From: Candidatus Altimarinota bacterium
GTDB lineage: Bacteria > Patescibacteriota > Gracilibacteria > UM-FILTER-43-11
Assembly (NCBI GenBank): GCA_028281045.1
Contig: JANQKP010000006.1
Span: forward strand, 1 to 64,000
Direction of reading: 5' to 3'
DNA: 64,000 bases
Shown here: one piece after another, positions 8,222-15,289 of the stretch
How positions within the stretch are numbered: position 1 is the stretch's first letter
How the letters are laid out: each line of letters begins with the position of its first letter
Position numbers and translations under genes: made by a program
Notes under the pieces: model-generated
Told to the model about the DNA's origin: nothing
The model's input: only the letters and a program-made list of their open reading frames with translations
Databases searched by the model: none

Positions 8222-9256
8222 TTACTTCTTTTTTCCCTTACCTTTCCACACACGCTTGGTTCCAATCCATGCGTATTTAAGAACGAATAGAGCTAGGAAG
8301 AAGTAGATTGCAGCTTGTGCAATGCGGATAGCAAAGGTTACAAGACCTACGGTCACGCTTTGGATCACATCGTTGAAGTTGTTTACTAGTTCTTTAATTT
8401 CAAATCTCCACTGATCTTTAATGTCTTTCCAATCCCAGATGAGATCTTTACGGATATTAACGTTAAAGAAGCTGAACTGAAGACCATCTAGCTGATCTGC
8501 TTTATTTTGATTGTAGCGATCGATTTGTTCTTTAACTTGAATGCGTTGATTCGAAAGTCTTTCGATTAGATTCAGTTTGCTATCGATAATTTTCGCTAGG
8601 CTTTCTACATCTTGTTTACGCGTAGCCAGTTCAGTCAGTTCATCGTACTGATCCTGTGCATTTTCTAAAGTAGATTCAATAGAAGCTAGTTTATTTTCTA
8701 GAATCTCAAGTTGTTTATCAGTAGCATCAATAGATCCTTTAATGGTTCTAATGTTTGTATTTAGATCCTCTGGTTTAATTCCTTCTACAATTTCAAGGAT
8801 TTCACCTTCTACTTCTTTAAGCACTTTGAATCTGTAGTTACATCCAAAGTCGTTTTCGTTAGCCGTTTCAAAGATCACATCTTCACGTGCTTTTAGGTCT
8901 GAAATAATGGCACAAGTACGTTCAAGTTTATGCGTACGTGCATTTACGTTATACGTTTTAATTTCAAAATCTTCTGCATCGGTTCCAGTAGAATATCCAG
9001 GCTCTGGAATCGGTGGAGCAATTAGCTTAGAGTGCATCATGCTTGGTGCAAACGCGGCTTCTTCAGCCACATCAAAGCTACCACCACGATAATCATCGTA
9101 ATAACCGTAGTCACGGTAACCGGTATCGAAAATAGTACGAATACTAAAGCTAAATAGAGAGACGGCAATGGCAAGGACAATGGCCCCAGCAAAAACAAGT
9201 CCAATGACTTTTAGAATAGATTTTGCAGACCAATCAAAATGTTTTAGAAAGCTCAT
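8222..9256 (-). CDS. DUF4349-like membrane protein with coiled coil
   Basis: 344 residues from the preferred ATG. N-terminal membrane helix (about 12-37), a Tyr/Asp/Gly-rich spacer, an extracytoplasmic domain in which FEIKTYNVNARTHKLERTC resembles the start of DUF4349, a coiled coil (about 175-245) with repeated Leu/Ile heptads, and a C-terminal membrane helix (about 300-325) followed by a Lys-rich tail. A GTG seven codons upstream is possible, but it lies within a base or two of the predicted transcription start of the TATAAT promoter at 9288-9283, so the ATG at 9256 is preferred. Role unknown; DUF4349 proteins are envelope-associated. Confidence 0.75.
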   Translation of the reverse strand: MSFLKHFDWSAKSILKVIGLVFAGAIVLAIAVSLFSFSIRTIFDTGYRDYGYYDDYRGGSFDVAEEAAFAPSMMHSKLIAPPIPEPGYSTGTDAEDFEIKTYNVNARTHKLERTCAIISDLKAREDVIFETANENDFGCNYRFKVLKEVEGEILEIVEGIKPEDLNTNIRTIKGSIDATDKQLEILENKLASIESTLENAQDQYDELTELATRKQDVESLAKIIDSKLNLIERLSNQRIQVKEQIDRYNQNKADQLDGLQFSFFNVNIRKDLIWDWKDIKDQWRFEIKELVNNFNDVIQSVTVGLVTFAIRIAQAAIYFFLALFVLKYAWIGTKRVWKGKGKKK

Positions 9257-9282
9257 GAGAAATAAGTTAAGTTGCACGGCAT

Positions 9283-9288
9283 ATTATA
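9283..9288 (-). promoter_or_regulatory. -10 box (TATAAT) of the DUF4349-like gene
   Basis: Perfect TATAAT on the minus strand with a TTGTAA 19 nt upstream as a poor -35. Expected start about 9276, 20 nt before the ATG at 9256. Confidence 0.5.
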
Positions 9289-9334
9289 CGCTTTTTTTAA
9301 GAATTTGTTACAAAGAATTCTAAAAGTACTTTGA

Positions 9335-9340
9335 TATAAT
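9335..9340 (+). promoter_or_regulatory. -10 box (TATAAT), probably giving a leaderless mRNA
   Basis: TATAAT ends 7 nt before the ATG at 9348, so transcription should begin at or within a base or two of the start codon. The divergent box at 9288-9283 is only about 50 nt away. Confidence 0.5.
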
Positions 9341-9347
9341 ACGCTCA

Positions 9348-9983
9348 ATGCCAATGTGTCCGTTATGTAAATCAGAGGATAATCGTGAATTTCACGAGGA
9401 TAAAAAAAGAAAATATAATCACTGCAGTAGCTGTGATTTAATTTTTGTTCCTTCTGAATTTTATTTAGATGCAGAAGAGGAAAAATCCAGATACGATTTA
9501 CATCAAAATGACCCAACAGATGAAAAGTATAGGGCCTTTTTAAACAAACTCTTTGAGCCCCTTAATAAATTAATTATGCCAAACAGCTTAGGTTTAGACT
9601 TTGGCTCAGGACCTGGGCCTACACTATCGCTAATGTTTGAAGAAGCCGGTCATAATATGAATATTTATGATCCTTTTTATGCCGATGATAAAGCCGCACT
9701 AGAAAAAGAGTACGATTTCATCACCGCTACAGAAGTGCTGGAACATTTACATGATCCTGCCAAAGAATTAGATCTTTTGTTTAAACTTTTAAAGCCAGGT
9801 GGGCTACTAGGCATTATGACCCAGCCCGTGATTTCAGAAGAAGCCTTTAAAACCTGGCACTATAAAGATGATGATACCCATGTGTGCTTCTTTTCTGAGG
9901 AAAGTTTTAAGTGGATATCAGAAAAATATAACGCTGATATAAAACATCACGATAATAGTGTGGTTATTTTTTCTAAAAACTAA
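9348..9983 (+). CDS. Zinc-ribbon class I SAM-dependent methyltransferase
   Basis: 211 residues. An N-terminal zinc ribbon has MCPLC (Cys4, Cys7) and CSSC (about 26-29). The Rossmann methyltransferase core follows, with motif I LGLDFGSGPGP at about 81-91 binding S-adenosylmethionine, and EVLEHLHDP plus LLKPGGLLGIMT as the later motifs. The C-terminal HVCFFSEESFKWI resembles the H(I)xxFS segment of methyltransferase-23-type sugar or lipid methylases. Substrate unknown. The C-terminus overlaps the convergent holin-like gene by 4 nt. Likely leaderless. Confidence 0.82.
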   Translation: MPMCPLCKSEDNREFHEDKKRKYNHCSSCDLIFVPSEFYLDAEEEKSRYDLHQNDPTDEKYRAFLNKLFEPLNKLIMPNSLGLDFGSGPGPTLSLMFEEAGHNMNIYDPFYADDKAALEKEYDFITATEVLEHLHDPAKELDLLFKLLKPGGLLGIMTQPVISEEAFKTWHYKDDDTHVCFFSEESFKWISEKYNADIKHHDNSVVIFSKN

Positions 9984-10267
9984 ACTCCGCGATAGTCTTC
10001 GTGCTCATAAGCTAGTGCAGACTCTTTCTTTTTGCTGTCTGAATTCAGCACAGCTGTTCCACTACTTTTAACTACTTTATATCCACCGGTTACCGTTGCT
10101 CCAAGTACTACCCCCTGAATAATTCCTTCGCTGGTTGGATTCTCTGCATATTCAAGTAATGCCCCCACAATAATTGCCAGTGTTGGGCAAAATTTAGAAG
10201 GAATACCATATTGTTTAATAGCTTCTGTAATACCTAATATTGCAGCAATTTTTTCAGTACGGTCCAT
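9980..10267 (-). CDS. Phage-holin-like small membrane protein
   Basis: 95 residues. Two hydrophobic helices (about 24-42 and 49-66) are embedded in the pattern ITEAIKQYGIPSKFCPTLAI and IIQGVVLGATVTGGYKVVKS, which matches the plan of small phage holins (x-IPxKFxPxLA ... GxxxGxxxxGxY). The tail is charged. It starts one base after the stop of the amidase gene, giving an endolysin-holin order typical of a phage lysis cassette. No other phage genes are near, so it may be a domesticated or secreted wall-turnover unit. Family assignment is by pattern memory only. Confidence 0.6.
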   Translation of the reverse strand: MDRTEKIAAILGITEAIKQYGIPSKFCPTLAIIVGALLEYAENPTSEGIIQGVVLGATVTGGYKVVKSSGTAVLNSDSKKKESALAYEHEDYRGV

Positions 10268-10268
10268 A

Positions 10269-10970
10269 TTAATCTTTTATTAATTTATAAAGGCGGTGGA
10301 ACTTAACCGCGTCGCGCACGTCATCGGCGCTTCTAATTTCAAACAGGTTGTGCTGGCGTATAAAGTCCACAGACTCCTTAGCCCATTCTGGAACAATAAC
10401 ACTCACCGTGTTTACAATTTCTACCTCATCATCTGTAGGCAGCATGGTTTCTTCTCTGCGAGTTGGGATACGTGGCCCCATGCGGAAATTATTCAGTTCA
10501 TTAAAGAGCCAGTCTTTGGTTATCGCAGTTCCTGGACAAGTTTTTCCAGACACATCTCTGTGAAAATAAATCTCAGATTGTGGAATAGAAAGTCTTTGCT
10601 GAAGCACCTTAATAGCCCCAAGGGTATTGCGCTTTGTGTTTCCTTCCCATGGTTTTAAGTCATAGTCTCCAACCACTTCAATTCCTACAGAAAGATCATT
10701 CAGTCTTCCGGCATGAATTCCGTTCTTTCTCATAGGAGAAAAAAGCCAGATGCCATCATCTGCAATAAACAGGTGTGGGCCTGCTGGCCAGCCTTTTCCT
10801 TCGTAATATCTTTTAAGACCACCAATGGTACGTTCACCTTGCCAGCTTTCGCTGGTGGGACGCCATGTATGATGCACTACAAGCTTATTGGGCGGTTTTG
10901 GTCCAAAATAGTAATCGCGCACATAATCTTGAAATTCCTGGAGGGAGAGGCGTCTTCCAATGATCTCCAT
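10269..10970 (-). CDS. N-acetylmuramoyl-L-alanine amidase (Amidase_2/PGRP fold)
   Basis: 233 residues. The zinc-amidase domain (about 28-160) cleaves the lactyl-peptide bond of peptidoglycan. Ligands are visible: VVHHTW (His33/34), FHRDVSGKTCPG (His137, with Cys145 as the third ligand, as in T7 lysozyme and PGRPs), and the family's NGIHAGRLNDLSVGIEVVG core. The C-terminal 70 residues have no recognised wall-binding domain. No signal peptide, so export would need the adjacent holin-like protein, as for phage endolysins. TATAAT at 10996-10991 (minus) is its likely promoter. Confidence 0.88.
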   Translation of the reverse strand: MEIIGRRLSLQEFQDYVRDYYFGPKPPNKLVVHHTWRPTSESWQGERTIGGLKRYYEGKGWPAGPHLFIADDGIWLFSPMRKNGIHAGRLNDLSVGIEVVGDYDLKPWEGNTKRNTLGAIKVLQQRLSIPQSEIYFHRDVSGKTCPGTAITKDWLFNELNNFRMGPRIPTRREETMLPTDDEVEIVNTVSVIVPEWAKESVDFIRQHNLFEIRSADDVRDAVKFHRLYKLIKD

Positions 10971-10990
10971 GAGAAAAAGTTAAGGAGCTT

Positions 10991-11019
10991 ATTATAACAA
11001 ACAAAGTGTGTGATACAAT
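10991..11019. promoter_or_regulatory. Divergent -10 boxes for the amidase and DM13 genes
   Basis: Minus-strand TATAAT at 10996-10991 faces the amidase gene; plus-strand TACAAT at 11014-11019 faces the DM13 gene at 11041. The two transcripts would start back to back. Confidence 0.45.
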
Positions 11020-11040
11020 ATTAAAGTAACTTTAATTAAA

Positions 11041-11745
11041 ATGAAGAAACTCGCAGCCCTTATTATCATTATTATTGTTGCCTTCCTAGGGTGGAAACAC
11101 CTATCACCATTATTTATCGACGAAGTTGTTGATGAGGCCTTTCCTATTGTCGTAGACACGGGTGAAGGTGAAGAGCTTTCAGATGAAATGATGGAAGTGA
11201 TGAAGAAAATAGAAGGGCACCCAACGACCCAAGCTGAAATAGATGCTATGACCGAAGAGGAAAAAACAGCTATGGAGATTAAAATTGTAGAAGAATTCAG
11301 CAAAGAACCAGATACTGTAATGGAAGAACCCATGCCAGAAGCCGTTAAAATGCAGGCTAATTTGGGGGGTGGAAGTGCTGAAAACCAAGAAACAGAAATA
11401 GTTATACCACCTATAAAAATAGCCTCCGGAACCTTTAAAGACGCAGATTCTTTCCATAAAGGCAACGGAAATGCCTTTATTTTCCAACAAAGCGATGGAT
11501 CTGGAGTGGCTCGTTTTGAGAACTTCTCTGTGACTAATGGTCCAGACCTAAGAGTTTATCTTGTTTCTGAACAAGATCCTTCAAAAACGGCTGTACAAAG
11601 CGGTTTACAGCTTGGAAAGCTAAAGGGAAATAAGGGAAATCAGAACTATAATATCCCTGCCGGGACCGATTTATCGGCTTATAAAAGCGTTGTTATCTAC
11701 TGCCAGCCATACAATGTGATCTTCAGTGTGGCAAACCTAAATTAA
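11041..11745 (+). CDS. Membrane-anchored DM13-domain protein
   Basis: 234 residues. An Ile-rich N-terminal helix (about 5-20) acts as signal anchor, followed by an acidic Glu/Met-rich spacer (about 30-120) and a DM13 domain (about 127-234). Diagnostic blocks are SGTFKDADSFHKGNG, NGPDLRVYL, LGKLKGNKGNQNYNIPAGTD and VVIYCQPYNVIFSVANL with the single conserved Cys. DM13 domains are proposed electron-transfer or redox modules on the cell surface; in bacteria the partner is mostly unknown. Monocistronic. Confidence 0.88.
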   Translation: MKKLAALIIIIIVAFLGWKHLSPLFIDEVVDEAFPIVVDTGEGEELSDEMMEVMKKIEGHPTTQAEIDAMTEEEKTAMEIKIVEEFSKEPDTVMEEPMPEAVKMQANLGGGSAENQETEIVIPPIKIASGTFKDADSFHKGNGNAFIFQQSDGSGVARFENFSVTNGPDLRVYLVSEQDPSKTAVQSGLQLGKLKGNKGNQNYNIPAGTDLSAYKSVVIYCQPYNVIFSVANLN

Positions 11746-11812
11746 AAAAACCCTTTGCGTTTTCTCTATGGGGGAGTAGTATATAGCCAGCTTATTTCTT
11801 AATATTAATATT

Positions 11813-12067
11813 ATGGCACGTAAACCAAATCCAGCATTCATGAAAGAATGGAATCTTTCTGATGAACTAGCTGCAGTATGTGGAACTAACAAAGCTTCTC
11901 GCCCACAAGTTGTTAAAAAACTATGGGAATACATCAAGAAGAACGGTCTTCAAGATAAAAACGATAAGAAGCAAATCAATGCTGACGACAAAATGCAAGC
12001 AGTATTCGGTAAGTCTAGCTTCTCTATGTTCGAAATGAACAAACTTATCGGTGCTCACCTTAGCTAA
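11813..12067 (+). CDS. SWIB/MDM2-domain protein
   Basis: 84 residues, nearly all one SWIB domain: LSDELAAVCGTNKASRPQVV, then KKLWEYIKKNGLQDKNDKKQ, then the DDKMQAVFGKSSFSMFEMNKL end. SWIB domains are best known from eukaryotic chromatin remodellers; stand-alone bacterial versions occur in Chlamydiae and a few other lineages, where they may bind DNA or topoisomerase (family knowledge). The domain is intact and basic, so a nucleoid role is plausible but unproven. Codon use is like its neighbours. Followed by a strong terminator. Confidence 0.92.
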   Translation: MARKPNPAFMKEWNLSDELAAVCGTNKASRPQVVKKLWEYIKKNGLQDKNDKKQINADDKMQAVFGKSSFSMFEMNKLIGAHLS

Positions 12068-12088
12068 TAGCTAATTTGATTCACAATT

Positions 12089-12127
12089 AAAAAACCCCAA
12101 CCCGCCTTCGGGCGGAGGGGTTTTTTT
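12089..12127. terminator. Strong bidirectional terminator
   Basis: AACCCC-AA-CCCGCC, TTCG tetraloop, GGCGG-A-GGGGTT, with A- and T-runs on the two sides. It separates the convergent SWIB gene and the holin-like gene at 12392-12144 and can serve both. Confidence 0.92.
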
Positions 12128-12143
12128 GCTGTTAATTTAATAA

Positions 12144-12392
12144 TTACGCTAGCTTGTTGTACAGCCATGCAAAGATAGCTCCACCAATACCAGCATCAAT
12201 GAATCCAAGGATTCCACCTAGAATAGAACCACCAACGGTTCCATCATAACCTGGGTAAGACCCTAGAAGTACTTCGTAAAAGGCAACTCCAAGACCAAGT
12301 TGGTCTGCAAATAGTGGGAATAGAAGTAGTGTGATACCCCAAAGGACACCAGCAGCTAGTCCAAACCCTTTTATACTTAGTTGTGATTTCAT
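12144..12392 (-). CDS. Two-helix membrane protein, 'bacteriophage holin'-type family
   Basis: 82 residues. Helices at about 8-28 and 55-78 flank a conserved-looking LGSYPGYDGTVGGSILGGIL, and the end reads GFIDAGIGGAIFAWLYNKL. This YPGY...GxxxGFIDGxIGGxIFAWLYN plan matches small proteins labelled 'bacteriophage holin' in archaeal and CPR genomes (recollection). It is unlikely to be a lysis holin here, since it stands alone with no endolysin partner; a membrane structural role is equally possible. Confidence 0.7.
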   Translation of the reverse strand: MKSQLSIKGFGLAAGVLWGITLLLFPLFADQLGLGVAFYEVLLGSYPGYDGTVGGSILGGILGFIDAGIGGAIFAWLYNKLA

Positions 12393-12432
12393 TTTATTTT
12401 AGTTAGTAATAAATTAAGATCATTATAGCATT

Positions 12433-13119
12433 ATGACGCAGAAAGAGATAAAAATCTTCGGTAAAACGATTAATATTTTCACCCGAAATGAGGGAGATTA
12501 TGCTATAGCCTATGAGCTTTTTTTAGATCATCAATATCAGTACTGCGATGAGGTCATTAAAAAGGCAGAAAATGCTGTAATAGACATAGGCGGACACCTA
12601 GGATTTTTTAGCCTGTACACCTCGCTTTTAAATGAAAAAGTACCTATTTATGCCTTTGAACCCCATGTAGGCAACTTTGAAATGCTTAAAAAGAATCTCA
12701 AAGAAAATCGCGTACGCAATGTAACCGCAAAAAATGTGGCTGTGAGCGGTGAAATTGGAGAAGTGGAGTTGCAGATTAGCCAGGAAGATCTAAACCATAG
12801 TGTTACAGGGGCTTTAGAGCCTACCGGAGAAACCCAGGCAGTACATGCCACCACTTTGGAGCACATATTTAAGAAGAATAGATTGGAAAAGGTGGAGCTC
12901 ATTAAAATAGATGCGGAAGGCAGTGAGTTTAATATTCTCTATAACACCCCAGATGACATCTTTAAAAAGATAGAAAACATGTTCATTGAGTATCACGATT
13001 GGACTCCAGAGCAAAACCACATGGAATTAAGAGAGTTCCTACTTAATAAAGGGTTTAAGGTAGAAAAATATCCGAATAATAAGATAAAAGAACTGGGCTT
13101 CTTTTGGTGCCACCGCTAA
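12433..13119 (+). CDS. FkbM-family methyltransferase
   Basis: 228 residues. S-adenosylmethionine site IDIGGHLGFFSLYTS (motif I, about 51-65), YAFEPHVGNFEMLKKNL (acidic loop), NVAVSG, and the FkbM hallmark LIKIDAEGSEFNIL near 156-169. FkbM enzymes O-methylate sugars or polyketides; in this context glycan modification is likely. No Shine-Dalgarno; the ATG sits just after TATAGC. It is 9 nt upstream of the PolX gene, so the two may be co-transcribed although functionally unrelated. Confidence 0.9.
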   Translation: MTQKEIKIFGKTINIFTRNEGDYAIAYELFLDHQYQYCDEVIKKAENAVIDIGGHLGFFSLYTSLLNEKVPIYAFEPHVGNFEMLKKNLKENRVRNVTAKNVAVSGEIGEVELQISQEDLNHSVTGALEPTGETQAVHATTLEHIFKKNRLEKVELIKIDAEGSEFNILYNTPDDIFKKIENMFIEYHDWTPEQNHMELREFLLNKGFKVEKYPNNKIKELGFFWCHR

Positions 13120-13128
13120 AATAGAAAC

Positions 13129-14088
13129 ATGAAAACGTACAACGACGAATTCTACGAGGTGTTTACCGAAATATCAGATCTACTGGCGATTTTAGGAGAG
13201 AATCGTTTTAAAATCATTGCCTACGGAAACGCGGCAAGGCTTTTAAAAGATGACACGGAGCCCATTACTAAGAAAAATGCCAGCGTAGCTGATTTTAAAA
13301 AGCTACCAAAGGTAGGAGACGCCTTGGCAGAGAAGATGATGGAATACATTGAAACCGGAAAAGTAGAGTACTTAGAAAAGCTTAGAAGGCAGATTCCAGA
13401 AGCCGTACGAGATCTTTTAAAGATTCCAGGACTTGGCCCTAATCGCGTGAGAGAACTCTTTATTAACCTAGGGGTTAAGAACAAAAAAGACTTAATTAAA
13501 GCAGCCAAAGACGGAAGCATAGAAGAGCTTCCTGGCTTTGGTGACAAGCTTGTAGAAAATATTCTTGCCGCTATTGAAAGCGGGCAAGAAAAGAAAAAGC
13601 GCCATGAAAGAAAAGACATAGAACCTATGGTGAAAAAGGTTGTTAAGATTCTTAAAACGATTAAATCCATTAAGCAAATTGAAGTGGCTGGTTCTTACCG
13701 CAGAGGCTCTAAAACCATTGGAGATATAGATATTCTTACCGAAGGAAATAGCAAAGTAGGCAAAAAGATTCTAGAAGCCGTTGAAAAAGAATTTGAAAAA
13801 ACCAATACGCTTGCGGATGGCGAAACCAAAGTGGCCTTTGTAATCTTTCCAGATAACTTACAGGTAGATATTCGCTTTGTACCCAAGGAATCTTGGGGGG
13901 CTGCCCTGCTTTACTTCACCGGAAGCAAAGACTTCAACGTAAAAATGAGAAAAATAGCCATAGAAAAGGGGTATTTACTCAATGAGTACGGCCTTTTTGA
14001 TGGAGGTGAGTACATTGCCGGTAAAACTGAAAAAGAAGTCTTTGAGAAACTAGAAGTGGATGAGGTAGTGCCTGAAAAAAGACGCTAG
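13129..14088 (+). CDS. polX: Family X DNA polymerase lacking the PHP domain
   Basis: 319 residues. N-terminal 8-kDa-like domain, two helix-hairpin-helix motifs (KLPKVGDALAEKM near 58-70 and KIPGLGPNRVREL near 98-110), then the nucleotidyltransferase palm with GSYRRGSKTIGDIDIL (Asp199, Asp201) and QVDIRF (Asp246) as the three metal-binding carboxylates. LLYFTGSKDFNVKMR and GYLLNEYGLF complete the thumb. Typical bacterial PolX is about 570 residues with a C-terminal PHP exonuclease; here the protein ends at PEKRR, just where the PHP domain would follow. Expected role is gap filling in base-excision repair. The 3' end overlaps the convergent gene by 4 nt. Confidence 0.92.
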   Translation: MKTYNDEFYEVFTEISDLLAILGENRFKIIAYGNAARLLKDDTEPITKKNASVADFKKLPKVGDALAEKMMEYIETGKVEYLEKLRRQIPEAVRDLLKIPGLGPNRVRELFINLGVKNKKDLIKAAKDGSIEELPGFGDKLVENILAAIESGQEKKKRHERKDIEPMVKKVVKILKTIKSIKQIEVAGSYRRGSKTIGDIDILTEGNSKVGKKILEAVEKEFEKTNTLADGETKVAFVIFPDNLQVDIRFVPKESWGAALLYFTGSKDFNVKMRKIAIEKGYLLNEYGLFDGGEYIAGKTEKEVFEKLEVDEVVPEKRR

Positions 14089-14990
14089 AGATAAACGGGA
14101 TATAGGTGTTGATGTAGTTCGGCCCAATCGTGTTCAAGGTGACCTATTAAGTCATCACCTGCTTCAGGATCAAGAAGCACTTTTCTGTATTGCAGAAATT
14201 TATCTGCGGCTTCTTCAGGATTTCTAGGGGCAACACTGATTCTATTGCGAAATCTTTGGATGATTTCAGACGGAAGCTCTTTGCCAGCAAAGTCTGGTGA
14301 AGAAAGAAAATTTGATGCCATCTGAAAACCACTAAGCACATTTAAAGCGGAAAGAGATTTTGGAATGGCTTGAACTTGGAAGAAATTATTTTCCAATTCT
14401 GCAAGTATTGGGTACAGGGGAGTTAAATACGGGAAAGAAAAATTAGGATAAAATTCAGAACCCCAATAAGTGGCCCCAACTCTAATAAAATCTTCAAAAG
14501 AATGAACTGGTTTAAATCCAGATGCTTCTAAAGGAAGAATTTCAACAGGATCTCTTGATGGATCTACGGTGTCATTAGCAACATCAAACCAATAAGGACC
14601 AGCCTGAATGGCGTGCTGGAAATAGCGATCATGTTGCATGCCCCACACCCCTTTGAAAATACCTCCAGCCTCAATAAATCCATCTAAAGCAGGAAGACTC
14701 AACTTTTCTCGCGTTGAGCCCTGTTTGGTAATTGCCTCAAAAACAGCCTTACGGATTTCAGCACAAAAGCCTACAGGGTATTTTGTTTTACGCGGCGTTG
14801 AAGCCAGAGAAAGACGAATATCAATTTTCTTTCTAAAAGAGGTTAAAGCCTCCGCAATTTCATTGAGATTTGGATCTAAAAACTCCGCGGAAAGCTCCAT
14901 TTGCTTTTCATCAAGTGGAGCAAAATCTGCCTCATCGGCTAAAAAAAGTAGCTCTTCTTTTAGTCGTCCTTGTGGGAGTGTAAAATCCAT
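14085..14990 (-). CDS. Unknown protein with a possible Cys-His-Asp triad
   Basis: 301 residues, no family recognised. No signal peptide or membrane helix. The most conserved-looking parts are YPVGFCAEIRKAVFEAI (Cys76) and FQHAIQAGPYWFDVANDTVD (His126, Asp136). Cys, then His about 50 residues later, then Asp 10 further on, with aromatic residues around them, is the plan of transglutaminase-like or papain-like cysteine proteases, but this is only a pattern match. The C-terminal half is helical with FLSSPDFAGKELPSEIIQRF. Monocistronic; preceded by about 300 bases without a protein gene, containing a possible small RNA. Confidence 0.7.
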   Translation of the reverse strand: MDFTLPQGRLKEELLFLADEADFAPLDEKQMELSAEFLDPNLNEIAEALTSFRKKIDIRLSLASTPRKTKYPVGFCAEIRKAVFEAITKQGSTREKLSLPALDGFIEAGGIFKGVWGMQHDRYFQHAIQAGPYWFDVANDTVDPSRDPVEILPLEASGFKPVHSFEDFIRVGATYWGSEFYPNFSFPYLTPLYPILAELENNFFQVQAIPKSLSALNVLSGFQMASNFLSSPDFAGKELPSEIIQRFRNRISVAPRNPEEAADKFLQYRKVLLDPEAGDDLIGHLEHDWAELHQHLYPVYL

Positions 14991-15123
14991 AATAAGTTTT
15001 AAAGTATTTTATTTTAATATTTTTTTATTATTTGTCAATTGTTCTCTATAAGCAGAGTAGTAATATTAAAAAGTCGAAACAATTATTGCGCCTTTAATTA
15101 CTTTTTTTCTTTACAATTTCTAG

Positions 15124-15189
15124 ATTAAGGGAGTCCTAAATTCCGCGGGCCGTGGCACGTGAGTGCGGACACCCACCTTAAATTTTTCT
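15124..15189 (+). ncRNA. Candidate small structured RNA
   Basis: Within the 299-base gap between 14990 and 15290, TACAAT at 15112-15117 would start transcription near 15124. There TTAAGG (15125-15130) pairs with CCTTAA (15176-15181), followed directly by ATTTTTCT. Inside, GCAC-GTGA-GTGC is a hairpin with a GNRA loop, nested in GTG...CAC, and GGGCC/GGAC segments offer more pairing. The GTGGCAC...GGACACCCACC part faintly recalls the 3' half of 6S RNA, but it is too short for a full 6S. Could also be a leader of the FecR gene. Confidence 0.3.
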
Positions 15190-15199
15190 GGGAAATAAG

Positions 15200-15255
15200 T
15201 ATATAAGGTGTGGTTTCGGCTTGTAACAACTTCGCATCTTTCCTATATATGGTGT
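15200..15255 (+). promoter_or_regulatory. FecR-gene promoter with a direct repeat
   Basis: TTGTAA (15221-15226), 17 nt, TATATA (15244-15249) form a promoter about 40 nt before the ATG at 15290. TATATAAGGTGT (15200-15211) and TATATATGGTGT (15244-15255) match at 11 of 12 bases, 44 nt apart, the second covering the -10 box. This could be a tandem operator or a second promoter. Confidence 0.45.
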
Positions 15256-15289
15256 AAGATGAAACAAGTTAATTTTAAATTACAACATC

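Noticed and set aside
12144-12392. Second phage lysis gene
   Set aside because: The 82-residue protein resembles a 'holin'-named family but stands alone with its own terminator and no endolysin partner.
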